NCBI GenBank assembly: GCA_964030785.1
Contig: OZ034970.1
Coordinates: forward strand, 17,054,911 to 17,118,910
Length of the DNA stretch: 64,000 nt
Source of the DNA: Siderastrea siderea
Lineage: Eukaryota; Cnidaria; Anthozoa; Scleractinia; Rhizangiidae
Reading direction: 5' to 3'
Below, piece by piece: positions 10,494 to 21,600 of this stretch. The notes beneath the pieces were generated by a model. The model did not search any database. It was not told where the DNA came from and worked only from the letters and a program-made list of their open reading frames with translations. Every line of letters starts with the position of its first letter. The first letter of the stretch is position 1. Position numbers and translations under genes: made by a program.

Positions 10494-11969
10494 ATAAATT
10501 GTTGTGTTGTGATCTTTAAAGTTTACCAGTAAAAGGGTCCTAGGAAACTGACCAAAGAATTTCGTATGTTTGTAATTATGATTAATTCCTCAATAATTGA
10601 ATCAAAAAACTCCGAGACAAACACCGCTGAGTCAACAGTGATAAGGAATGGCGTAACAAACATTCAACAAACGTCATTACCCCTTTCTTCCAGAAGCGCA
10701 CGAGATCCAAAACGATAAAACGAACAAAAATCACAAATCTAAATAAATTAAACAAACATAACCACGGGAAAGTATTGATAACTAGCCTTCATTTGAATGA
10801 ACACACTTTGTACGATTTCATCCACAAACTAAAAAGTGAGAACACCTTGTACATTATTTAAGTCCAGCTTAAGTCATCCACTGTGAAAACCGGCTTCAAA
10901 TTCATATTGTATAATTGTCAGAGTATTTTATAGTTAAGCCAGAATATGTTTCAAACTCAAGTTTGATGCTGACTACACATAAATAGCATGTTTTTATGTG
11001 TGCAAAGATAAAAATCTTACTCAGTCCGTTTTATCAAGAAAATATTCTGCAATCGTGACCCGCTTGTGGATTGCGGAAATTATCCAACCACGCATATATT
11101 GTAGCTATCTACGTTTTTCTAGTAAAAGTCACGTATAAGCAACACTTGAAAGCAGGTGACCGTTTTCAAATACAAAAGATTCTTAAGGTCACTGCTTTAT
11201 TTATTTAAATACGTAAAAGTTACAAACAACTAATAAAGTGGAAACGCTGAAAAACATTCTTTACAAACAAACCAACTACCAACCTATTTACCTCCGATTT
11301 TGAAATTGTGAAGGCACTTTAACATATTCGTAAGAAACTGCTAAATTTTGAAACTGCAATTAAGATTCGTGGCTGCATCAAAAATATCCTCGTTCCACGT
11401 CAGTTCTGTTAGCTTTGCACAACTGTTTGTTTTTAAAGCTATTGATCGACTCTTGTGACGTACGTAGAGCCATAAAATTTAAGATCATTTAAGGAAAAAC
11501 ATTTCATGTCAAAAGTACAAAACTTGGATCAAGCATCTCTGAACTTTAATTTCTCTCGCACTGCCAATCAGTATTATTCTTTTAACTCAGGAAAAGGTCT
11601 ATTGTAGCTGGTATTTCCTTCTGTATGAATTAAGGGCAATCTTATAGCCTAGAATGTTGCAGATATTTGTCCTATATCACTCTGATTGACACGTATTGAA
11701 TTTTTCTTTGCACTGTGAATATGAGCAGTTACCGAAAAGCTCTACTGATTAACATTGGTTCAGTCAGGGTGCTTTTGCAAACGTAGACCTAATTCTACGC
11801 AATTAAAAATTGTGATATTTCAAAGGGCAACTTCAAATCAGTGAACGATACCAAAGATACATGCCTTATCTATAGCGCTGTGAAGTTCTTTAGAGCTACA
11901 AATTCGGTATTTACAGAGACCGTTAAAATATAGGCAGCAAAGAACCAATTTCCACTTTCACAATGGTGA

Positions 11970-12235
11970 TTCTAACATTTGAGGCTGCATGTGAATAAAA
12001 TCCTAAAGTGTGAACATTCAAATGAAAGCTACTGAGCAGTATTTTCCTGTTGTACTATTTATTATGGTTCGGAAGGTGGCTCTAACATTGATTCTGTGAA
12101 TGAACTTCTAAAGTGTCGTCATTCTGTGCTGCTGTTACTATGTTGCACCAGGTGGTTCGAATTTTGAGTCTGTGCGTGAAATCCTAAAGTGTGTCCAATT
12201 AAATATAAAAGTTACTGAGCAGTACTTTCCTTTAG
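11970..12235. repeat. Three tandem ~85-90 bp repeats upstream of gene C
   Basis: Each unit carries GAGTCTGTG-GATGAAATCCTAAAGTGTG, ATTCAAATGAAAGCTACTGAGCAGTA and a TGTTTATTATG-GGTGGTTC stretch with variations. Related units occur inside intron 1 of gene C (about 13830-14030) and in the matching D positions (47130-47400, 48890-49110), so the array brackets the promoter in both copies. Confidence 0.6.
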
Positions 12236-12352
12236 TTTCAAGCACGTCCAATATTCACCACTTGCTCACGTCGTGAAAGTGGTGATTCAACTCGTATGAG
12301 TCGTACGTGTGGTAAAACAATGGTTAAAATTGCTTCTTGGAACTACATACAA

Positions 12353-12399
12353 TTGACTCTGATGATGACTTCCGCTCCGGTTGTCGAAACGTCAGTCAA
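12353..12399 (+). ncRNA. Hammerhead ribozyme-like motif
   Basis: In order: TTGACT (12353-12358), CTGATGA (12359-12365), a hairpin with GAC/GTC and CCG/CGG pairs (12367-12385), GAAAC (12386-12390), GTC (12391-12393), AGTCAA (12394-12399). TTGACT and AGTCAA are exact complements and would form helix I around a GUC cleavage site. One extra base (T12366) sits between the CUGAUGA box and helix II. Stem III would be minimal, as in Penelope-type hammerheads that act as dimers. Activity is not shown. The surrounding piece (12240-12425) is absent from the D block. Confidence 0.5.
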
Positions 12400-13359
12400 T
12401 GTCATCACAAAATGTCCTTCTCGAGTTATACCCTGTGGCATGAAACTTTTGCGGGTTTCGATTTTTTTCGACTTTTTGTTCGAGCTCCAAAGACTAGATC
12501 CGGCAAAAATTACTTACTCGCAAAATATTCATTAACAAAAGCCACTTCTCTACAGAACTGATAACCAATTTTAGAATTGAGCCGGATAGGCAAACTTTAC
12601 TAAAAAAAAACTTCTTCCGTTCAGTTCAGTTGGAATAAAATCATTCATGTTGGCTGTTACTGACATTCTATCATTACCAAAACCAGTAACTACCACGTAT
12701 GGCCTGCACTCTTTTTAATATTGTGCGGTGAAATTATGGAACTCACTACCGGATAATATATATTAGAAGGGAATGTACTCCAACTTCTTTTAAACGTCTT
12801 TTGAAAACAGACTCTTTTCAATGAACAGTGTAAAATTTTAGATAATTATTTTAGACATTGTAATGTAAATAAGTTTCTTTTTTCTTTGTTTTCACTTCTT
12901 TTGTTACACGGAGACATTAGTATCAGTCTTTTGTTCGGTATTGTTAAGATTATTATATCTGGAACATGCAGACTCTCAGCAAAACACAACACATGAAATA
13001 TGTCTTGTGATATAGAATGAAAAGGCCTGAAAACAGCTGCATCGCTAGTGACAAATAAACTAGTGTGTATAGTTTATATTATATCTAAGTGGCTTGAAAA
13101 ATGTAAATCGGTTTCGTGTTGTCCCCATTCATGTATGACAAATTGTAGGATACTTGAAGAACATTTAATGTAGTTTTATAATATTGGTTGTTTGCACCTT
13201 TTGACGTATGTGAAAGCGGAAATTTCTCAGACCTGAAGTGACGATCTTCAACAGTGTTTTAAGTTTTAATTAGGTTTTGTGGTTTTAAGTATTGCTAATA
13301 CGAACCTATTACGCAAACAATGAAGGAAAACAACTTTAAGTTCTGTTTTGTGCTCGCGG

Positions 13360-13457
13360 TATAAAAGGAGGTTCGCTGCTATCGTTTCTGAGAGAAAGCA
13401 AACTCGTCTGCCAGAGCAACCAGCAGTTTGTATACAAGCCACTTTTGGAACTTTCAA
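13360..13457 (+). promoter_or_regulatory. TATA box and noncoding leader exon of copy C
   Basis: TATAAAAG at 13360-13367; transcription probably starts near 13390. The leader carries CCAGAGCAACCAGCAGTTTG, shared exactly with D, and ends TTTCAA before GTAAGTG (13458). About 150 bases upstream of the TATA box are also well conserved between C and D (GGTTTTGTGGTTTTAAGTAT and similar), marking a common promoter. Confidence 0.7.
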
Positions 13458-14121
13458 GTAAGTGACTTTTATTTAACTTTGATATGTTGCGTACTCCCTC
13501 TGAACCCTAAGGTTGCTTCAGCGAATCTTTTATGTAGGAAAAGGGCGACTCTTTCAACTTTTAATGTGCAATATTTATTTCCGCTTCTACGTTTATAAGG
13601 TTTAAAGCTTTTACTGCCTTTAAGTTGAAATTTGAATGGAACTGAAGTAGCTATATAGTTAATTAAGTATTTCTTCACATGGGAGCCGATTGAGAAGAAT
13701 TCAATTTCCTTCATATGCTGTTTAAGGTCCCAAATCTTAAAAGCTGTTAGCGAATTCCTGACGAGTGAGTGTACTATTTTTAAAAGTGAAAGCCATCGAT
13801 TACTACTTTTATATTGCGCAGCTTATTATGCTGTAGAAGGTGGTTTAACGTTTGAGTCGGTGGATGAAATCCTAAAGCGTGGACACTCAAATGGGAGTTA
13901 CGAGCAGTTTTCATAAGTGGTGTTTTTCATTATAGGCTGTGAAAGGCTGCTCCAACTTTTGAGTCAGAGAATAGCAAAATCCTAAGCTGTAAAATCAGTG
14001 CAAGGTATTTCGTGCTTCCTTTCTGTCAGTGCTGTGCTGTTTAAAAAAGTCAAGAGCCGTTTTTCATTTTTTGTTCAAACCTCATGGTACTCGTGTCTGT
14101 TGTTTTTCGCAGTCAGCTAAG

Positions 14122-16039
14122 ATGCGCTTGTTGGAGATATTGGTTTTTGTGGGGTGCTGCTTGGCTTTTATCCAAGCTGAAAGTAATACTGATGAAAAGT
14201 TCGACGATTCCCTTAATGATCAGCCTGCGGAAGAATCTTTTCTTGAGGATGAACCTGCCAAAACTCCAGAAGAATCTCCGCTGAACGAAGAGCCAAAGGA
14301 ACAGGACCCCCGCCAATTCATCCGACCGCGAATCACGATTCCCATCGGCATTCCTTCTAATATCAACAGCGGATTCTTTAGAGTTTGCTACTGTTTCAGA
14401 GTTCGTTGCAAAGGTAAGTGCGATGTGTGTACTTTTAACGGAGTTTGATATCCGTTTTCATGGGTAAGGTTAACTGTCAAGTAAGGTACAAGTATTGAAA
14501 AATAAAGTTAACTCATCGACCAAACATTGCTATTTTGTTTTTGCTGCAATAAAGGAAACCTCAAAATAACGGTTTAGTTTTGTTTTAAATTACTCTACCT
14601 GTTTTCTGTAACTGTAATGGCTGCGCATGGCTAGGATGGAAATGGATTGCAACTTGAAAAATTAGGCTAATGTTTTCATGTTTCTTCCTTGTCTCTTGGG
14701 GAAATCGCCAAAAACTTATTATGGTTTGTTCTCCAGTTGAGAAAATCATCCCATTTCCTTCCCTTGATCTTCTAGGAGTATTTTGTGTACGACAAAAGGT
14801 ATTTAATTTGACTTCAGCACATTTTTCACCCAAAAACGTGAAAACTCCCCGTCAAGTCCTTTTAAAATCATTATACACAGCTCATGAAATTTTCATTTTT
14901 TTTTCATGTTTTTTATCTATATGGTGCATGTAAGACGTTACGGGCTACACTTATATTTGCCTTTTCAACCACAATTACAAATTTAGGGGTAACATCCGAA
15001 CATTCAAGAGTTATTTTAATAATAGAAATAATTGAACTAAAAAACGCCAAAAAAGGTTAATAATCTTAGACGTTTCGGGCTTAGCCCTTCTTCAGTAGGA
15101 GTCAAGATGAAGTTAACTTCAACTTGACTCTAACTGAAGAAGGGCTAAGCCCGAAACGTCTAAGATTATTATCCTTTTTTTGGCACTTTTTATCTCTATT
15201 TTTGAAATAACTCTTGAATATTCTGTTAAGCGCCACGCAGCAAACAACATTTTAACATGAACATGTAGCACTTGTATTGCTAGTTAACTGTGATAAAAGT
15301 TACATTCTTTTCGACGTGGCTTTCGATTGAGTATCTTAAAACGAAACCAAAGAAAATTGCTCTAGCCAATCACAACAAGAACAATCAACAAAATGAACCA
15401 ATCGTTACTCAAGTAATTGGCGTCAAGCACAGTAAAACGCGTGCGGTCAAGTTACTATTGGGTCTGGCTTTACACCTGATCGATTGAGAAAGTGGTACGA
15501 GCAATATCAACCGATCCTGAGCGAAAAAAAAGCATAGGCGATTTACCTTCGACACTCAATTGAAAACCGCTCTAACTACTACAGAGTTATTGATCTTAGA
15601 GCGGTTTTCAATTGAGCATTGTAAAACCAAACCAAAGCAATCATTCTAAACAATCATAGTAGGAACCGAACAACATAATGACCCGCAAGAAATAGAAGTA
15701 ATGGGCTCAATTGCAACCTGTTCTAAAATGAAAACTATTGATCAGTTCATTATCAAGGTATTATTTAGCTTCACGTAAATCAATTGGCTAGCTACAGTGC
15801 AATGTCTTAGAAGTTACACTGTTAATATACACTTCAATTTCTGTTTTATCCCACAATTCACACTTCCGGTTTGAAATAGTTGTGTTGTATTTTTAGTTCC
15901 AGGCATGCGCCCAGGGTTCCAAGGATGGGTCACACCCTACCAATCAGGCTACGTTGTGATCAACAACCTTCTTTACTCTTTCTGGAACTGCAGCCCAAGG
16001 ATTGTACCGGTTACTCGTCGTCCGCCGACCCGCGGTTAG
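14122..16039 (+). CDS. Secreted basic Cys peptide precursor, copy C
   Basis: Coding exons are 14122-14413 (exon starts at 14113 after TTTTTCGCAG; donor GTAAGT at 14414) and 15897-16039 (after TTTTTAG; stop TAG 16037-16039). The product is 144 residues. Residues 1-19 form a signal peptide (MRLLEILVFVGCCLAFIQA). An acidic spacer rich in Glu, Asp and Asn follows, then PRQF, a likely processing point leaving an N-terminal Gln. The basic mature region carries TIPIGIPSNINSGFF, three close cysteines in VCYCFRVRC and a fourth in FWNCSP, and ends RRPPTRG. The Gly before the stop is a likely amidation donor. The ATG is the first in the exon and is shared by B and D. Start choice is firm; function is not known. 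Confidence 0.85.
15002..15252. mobile_element. Foldback insertion with inverted hammerhead-like motifs, intron 2 of copy C
   Basis: Two arms (about 15057-15096 and 15133-15171) are near-perfect inverses of each other. Each contains CTGAAGA, a GGGC/GCCC hairpin, GAAAC and GTC. Outer arms CAAGAGTTATTT and AAATAACTCTTG extend the palindrome. Copy D has the uninterrupted site (TAACATATGAACATG near 51568). In C the piece is flanked by TAACATCCGAAC (14990-15001) and TAACATGAAC (15253-15262), consistent with a target duplication of about 10 bp. No protein is encoded. Confidence 0.65.
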
Positions 16040-16131
16040 ACAGTTTTTGTCACCTCCCTTGAGAAAGTAAACTGCTTTGGGCTTGAGCACGCCCCAATCG
16101 CTTAAACGTGTTAAATGTTATGTGTGTGACT

Positions 16132-16137
16132 AATAAA
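16132..16137 (+). terminator. Polyadenylation signal of copy C
   Basis: AATAAA lies 93 bases after the copy C stop, in the 3' UTR block shared with A and D. Confidence 0.75.
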
Positions 16138-16599
16138 GAGAATTTTTTTGAAACTTCGTGTTTTTGATCATTAAGATATATGTTGCCTGCTACAAACGCA
16201 GGACTGCATGGTAGTTTTACCCAGTAAGTCAGTGGGTACATTCGGGCCAGTACAGGGAAGGGGGCTGACGAAGGGATCGTCGTACCTGTTAAGTGTTGAA
16301 ATTCGTGTGGCTTACTCTAGCCGATCATAGGATTTGCTTTTTGTTATTGCAAGAATAAACGGGGATAAAACTCGATTTTTGGCTGAAAAGTTCAACCTCG
16401 TTCATCCCCAGGATCCTTGGGTTGGGCAATCCAAGATGGCGGCTACTAAGAAAGATCAGAAGCCTCCATCTTGGATTAGCCAACCCAAATACCCTGTGAA
16501 CAAGGTTTCTGAAGCTTTCAAATTTCGTTTCTCATCGTCGATCACCGAGAAAGCTTTGTGAACAAATTTTGCATTACCGTTGAACCTCCCGTAAGCGAC

Positions 16600-17030
16600 C
16601 GCTCAAAATGTCAAGCCAAAGTGGTCGCTTATGAGAGGGGGTCGCTTACGAGAGGTCTGACTACATGGGACCTAAACTTAGTTTAGCTATTTTCAGAGGT
16701 TTATAAAGCCACATAAAAACTGACATATAACTAAAAAGGAAGTGTAATATCGTTTTAGTATTCACAACTTGGCACTCAAATAAGTCAATTTAGAGTTGTA
16801 CTCCTCAAGTCTTTACAATTTGCGCATGGTAAGACGGGATCATTACCGGAGGCTATAACAATCGAAAAATTTCAAACAGCCCAATTTCAGCCCAAACAGT
16901 GGCCTCGGTCGCTAACGAGAGGTTGTCGCCTACGAGTGATGATTACACTGAGAAAATTTTTGTATCTTGGAAACGTGGTCGCTGATGGGAGGTGGGCGCT
17001 TACGAGAGGTTGTCGCATATGGATGTTCGA
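16600..17030. repeat. Dispersed motif GTCGCTTACGAGAGGT
   Basis: Variants of TGGTCGCTTA(C/T)GAGAGG occur several times (about 16620, 16640, 16910, 16980, 17000) and again at 54475-54630 in the D block, flanking the long hairpin. Probably the body of an unnamed TIR or satellite-like element. Confidence 0.45.
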
Positions 17031-17037
17031 CAGTATT

Positions 17038-17208
17038 GACCACTTCCACATTCCCATAATACACTTCGTTTGCCCCCTAAATTTTGCGTATACTATTGTT
17101 TTCAATTTCTCTTGGAAACATGCACGTTCCCAAGAGAAATTGAAAACAATAGTTTACGCAAAATTTGGAGGGCAAACAAAGTGTGTTATGGGAATGTGGA
17201 AGTGGTCA
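17038..17208. repeat. Long near-perfect hairpin (about 80-bp arms)
   Basis: Arms at about 17038-17119 and 17126-17208 are inverses with very few mismatches and a loop of a few bases. The outermost bases are GACCACTTCCACATTCCCAT and its inverse. The D-block copy at 54648-54816 has more mismatches. If transcribed it would fold into one extended stem. It is most simply a foldback MITE core. Confidence 0.75.
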
Positions 17209-17466
17209 ATGTTCTCGCAAATTTTAATCCCCACGTAAATAATGACTTTAAGAGAAGGGGATACGCAATAAAGATTGTACGGGGAGACCTCAGCCCAAAG
17301 TTCAAATCCTAAACCGTTCCACATACTTATAACAGCAACTAAAACTTTAAAATAAGCCATACATTGAGGTATTGTTTCTCATGGTCACCTTAAGTCACTT
17401 GTGATCTTGGGAATTATTAATGCACACCGTCTTGTTTTTGTCCGCTGAAGGTTAGTTTTTGGTTAT

Positions 17467-17815
17467 TTGTTTGTTTGTTTGTTTGTTTGTTTATTTTTAA
17501 TGTAGTTCAATGCTGTGGGGTAGAAGGCTGGGAATGGGTTCAAGTTAGGAGCGCTGATGCTGATAAGTGGGATAAGCCCACCTTTCATGGGTTCTGCCAG
17601 CAAGTCAGCTGCCGCACTTCTACGTCGTGATCCTGGGTACACCATCCGAGCGGCAGTGGCGGGAGGCGAGTCTTTTGCTCCTCTAAATAACGAGAACTGT
17701 GGCTGGGGGAAGGAATACCCTGAGAAAGAAACCCTGGCCCTCCAGGTGGGGGGTTGAACAGGGGGCTAACCACTCACTCTCGTAAAACCACAATGGTTAC
17801 AAAAACGCCCGCGCC
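17467..17815 (-). mobile_element. Dispersed repeat with (AAAC)n tail, SINE- or LINE-3'-like
   Basis: Read on the minus strand, a body of about 300 bp (17815 to 17500) ends in AAAAATAAACAAACAAAC repeats, like the tail of a retroposed element. A shorter copy lies at 57344-57590. Both copies share flanking DNA, so they are products of the block duplication, not separate insertions. Frames in it look like transposon-derived noise. Confidence 0.45.
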
Positions 17816-17818
17816 CGA

Positions 17819-18394
17819 GTATTGAGTATTAACAATCTTTATTGAGGATACCTACTTCACTCGAAAGTGCTTTACAGAAGGGTCCTCTTACTAAAATACA
17901 TCTAATAGAGCTAATACAAAGATATCAAAGATATCACTATCTCAGATAGTTTGATAATATCAACGCTTATTGAGTTGCTCAAACGCAGCCTTAGCTCATC
18001 CAGTTTCCCAAGCACACTCCGAGAGGGAGTCCTCTTGCTTTAAAACTGAGTGTTGGAACCTCACGACCAGCAGGACCAGGTTGGGGATTTATTTCACCGT
18101 CCATCAGGATGACTGTTACTACCACCAAAGATGATTCAGTCAGTCTAAGTAGTTTCATAGCTTTGTAAGAGCCAGGAGTCTTGTTGACCTCGCTGTCTGA
18201 ACTTCTTCTCTGGCTGATATTTCTGCTGTGAATTGGCTTGACATCATAACCACCACCAACGTGATTTACATAATTATTAGAATGAGGTTTAAGTTGACTA
18301 AAAAGGAACTGGACGACGACAAATACTAGAAGATTGCGAGAGCAAACGAGGACACGACCGGCCACCATCTTGTTATCATGAAGTTTTCGAAATA
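17819..18394 (-). mobile_element. Non-LTR retrotransposon remnant with 2A-like motif
   Basis: This 576-bp segment is absent from the D block, where GCGTCCGATGCGACACTGGG (57581-57600) is continuous. Read on the minus strand it starts near ATGGTGGCC (18368) and ends AATAAAGATTGTTAATACTC near 17819, a normal retroposon 3' end. The open frame (18461 to 17991) contains VILMDGEINPQPGP, resembling the D-x-E-x-N-P-G-P core of 2A-like sequences near the N-terminus of some CR1/L2-type proteins, with an extra residue breaking the NPGP. It then runs into 3' sequence without endonuclease or RT, so it is an internally deleted copy. The family call is inference. Confidence 0.5.
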
Positions 18395-18639
18395 TGCGAT
18401 ACTGGGCGTGAAAATTAATTATGTTTTCTCTTGCGTACAACTGAATTAGAGAGGTTAACATACCTGCCTCAATTCAAGAGGTGAAACAAAGGAAAATGGT
18501 CCTGAGATTGATTGGCCTAGAATTCACTGACACTATGTAGCTTTGACAAACGCATCACAAATGCATCGTTAAGCGTACATTTGAGAACACCTAATATTTT
18601 GAGTCGAAATGTTTTCAACTTTGATTTTGCTTTTAAATA

Positions 18640-21600
18640 AGATTGCCCCGGTGGCTTGAGATAAAACGCTCAAGCTGGCTGTCAAATGGCATGCAGGTGA
18701 AGTACGAGAGAAGCAGATCAAATATCGATCATTTATTTAATACCTTGTGCGAGCGATAAAAGAATTCCCGAAAATTGACCAGGCCATTTGCAGCCCTCTA
18801 AAGGATCAAGCAGCACAGCTTGCTTAGCAGTCTTACGATCATTTGGTTGAACTGGAACTTGCAGATTGCGCAGCTGCACACTACAGCTCAGAAGTGGATA
18901 TCGTGGTTCAGAATGATTTCTACTGGTGTTTCTTTACTGGAGATCTGAAACGGGGGAAATCAGGTCCTGCCTGAAAACAAAGCGGTCTCTTAACCTAAGA
19001 ATCGAGTTCTGGAGCTGAAGTCAATCTGATAACTTGTTACACTCTACGACTTAAAATGTCACGTCCCAGCAGCGCTGAGGCAGGTGAGAAAGACGGAGTC
19101 CCGCTGGTGGAACAAATGAAGAAGTTCTGGGAGTTGGAGAGCAATGGTGTGTTGGCAAACGAACGATCAGTGCATGATAAGTTCTTGAATGCGATTCACA
19201 AACACCATGGCCGCTGTGAAGTATCTTTACCATGGAAGGAACATCCCCCTTTGCTAGAAGAGAACTATGAAGTTGCAGAGTCACGCCTACATTCTGTCCT
19301 GAAACGACTGAGAAGAAATCCTGAACTGTTCGCAGAGTACAACAGGATAATCGAAGAGCAGTCTTTCGAAGGTATAATATCTGAAGTCTATCCCAGTGCC
19401 GAAGTGAAGGTTGGTCACCTTCACTTTTTACCACATCACCCAGTTATGCGCAACTATAAGCAAATGACTAAGGTGCAGATCGTATATGACGTGTCAGTCT
19501 ATCCCTCAACGACTGTGCCATGCAGGTCTGCGTTACTCTCTGATATTCCTCATCGTCCTCATCGCGTTGCCGTGTCAGCCGATATGGAGAAGGCTTTCTT
19601 AATATTAGGAGTGGCAGAGCCCGACCGAGATGTGTTACGTTCCTATGGATGACCCACTAGGGAAGCTCCAAACATTGCTTTCAAACGTTTTAACCGAGCC
19701 GTGTCGACACAATAAGACACCACGTTAGGGGGAGGGAGAGGGAGGAGGATTTCAACTCTATTTAAAGGTAAAGTCTATACTCAAGAATGACGGTTTCGAT
19801 TTGAGGGAGTGGGTTTTAAATTCACAGAAACTGATGCAGTGGACTGATCATGATGAAGGGCTTCCTATCGCAGAGGCTGCTGCAGTAGCAGAAGATCAAA
19901 CGTACGCGAAAACGCATCATGGAGTGAAAGGTCTCAAATGGGACATAACAAGAGATACCTCCGCTCTACATTATGGTTGGCTGGTTAAGTTTGCCAAAAA
20001 CTTGCCACTGAACAAACGATCAGTTCTTAGAGTTGTTGCAAAACTGTACGATCCCCTCGGTTGCACATCTCCGCCTATTTCAAGATTTGTGTAAATCGAA
20101 GATTGACTGGGATGAGCCTCTGTGTAATGAACAGAACTTCTAATTCACGAGTTGATTATCAGATCTACTGAAAGTTCAATCCATTTCGATTGACAGGTGC
20201 TATTTCAACAACGTGGCAGATCAAGTAGCCTCTCTACAAATCCATGGTTTTGGGAGACAGGTCAAAAGTCGCATACGCTGCTGTCATGAGCAAGGCAAGA
20301 TTCGCTCCCCTGATGAAACAAACATTTCCAAGACTTAAGCGTCTAGCTCCATTGATGTTGACGAGGCTAGTCCAGGGTATCAGAGAGTCGCTTCAACCGG
20401 TAGTTCAAGCTAATAAAGTTTTAGGCTCCACAGACTCCATGACGACGATGCACTGGATAAAGGAAGTCGATAAAGAGTAGAAGCAGTTTGGGCAGGAAAT
20501 TCGACGACTGATTCCATCTGAAAATCCAGTTGATTTGCCGATTTGTTCAATGATTTCGGGGCCTCACATGAGTTTGAAATTTGGTGGCATGGACCCCTTG
20601 GTTGCTCAAAGGAAAAAACAAGTGGCTTAGTCTAGCGGATGTCACCACCAGATTGTCACACGACTACTATGATGAGATGCGTTCCAGCATTAAACGGAAG
20701 AGTAAGCTGATCCATTCTACGTCTGTCCGGTGTGCTTGAAACTAATAAGTTTGATGACTTCCAACGTTTAATCAGAGTAACTGCCTTTGTACTCTGATTT
20801 CTGGGCCCCGTTGTTCGAAAGCCCGTTAACGCTAAACCGGGATTAAAATTTAACCAAGGTTCCTCTTTCTCTTGTTAAAGAAAGCATTCAAAGCTCATTT
20901 CAAGTGGCCGTTTAAAGGCGACCCAAGTCAAAAAGCAATCCTCATCACTTAGCTATAAGCCGGAATTAAAATCTACCATTAACCCTGGGTTAGCTTAATC
21001 CTCCTTTGAACAACCGGGCCCTGCTTAGTTCCATGACCAAAGGGGCTGAAGAGAAACGAGTTGGGCTGCTCAGTATCGAAGACTAAATATGAGGCTGCAG
21101 AGATCTCGTAGTTGAATGAAATGTAGCAGTCTGTATGTCAGGTCCCCAAGGTTCAAGAGTTTAAAGGACCAGCTTGGCTTATATTTCGATGACAACGGCT
21201 TACGCAGATGTAAGGGAAGATTACAAAACACTTCTATACCGTTTGATGCCAAACATCCTATTCTCTTGCCGGCTGACCATCATTTGACAGTGCCCATTAT
21301 TAATGACTGCCATCAGCGAGTACTACAAGATGGTGTCAAAGAAACTTTAACAGAGTTGAGGTATCGATTTTGGATAACAAAGGGGAGACACACTGTTCGA
21401 AAGGTACTGCGAAGTGTGGGAATTGCCAGAGGACCGAAGGTAAGCAGTCTGTTGTCCCGTCTACTGTACCACTGCCCTTAGTTCCGCATGGAAGAGATCC
21501 CTGCTTTTAAAAATACTTCATTTGACTTTGCTGGAACATTGTTTGTCAGTGGTGGTGAAAATATGGGGCAAAGCAGCGTGGAGAAGGTCTACCTTGCACT

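Larger units (their letters stand above)
6762..17815 (+). repeat. Duplicated block carrying copy C
   Basis: From about 6762 (TATAAACAAACGTTTA) to 17815 this block runs collinear with 44523-57595, with many substitutions and block-sized indels. Differences seen: the MITE at 8299-9091, a stretch of about 1.4 kb at 9570-10990, the hammerhead-like piece at 12240-12425 and the foldback at 15002-15252 are in C only. The Crypton-like insertion and segments at 53240-54165 and about 54940-57240 are in D only. It contains the whole of gene C and its upstream region. The substitution level suggests the duplication is not recent. Confidence 0.75.
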
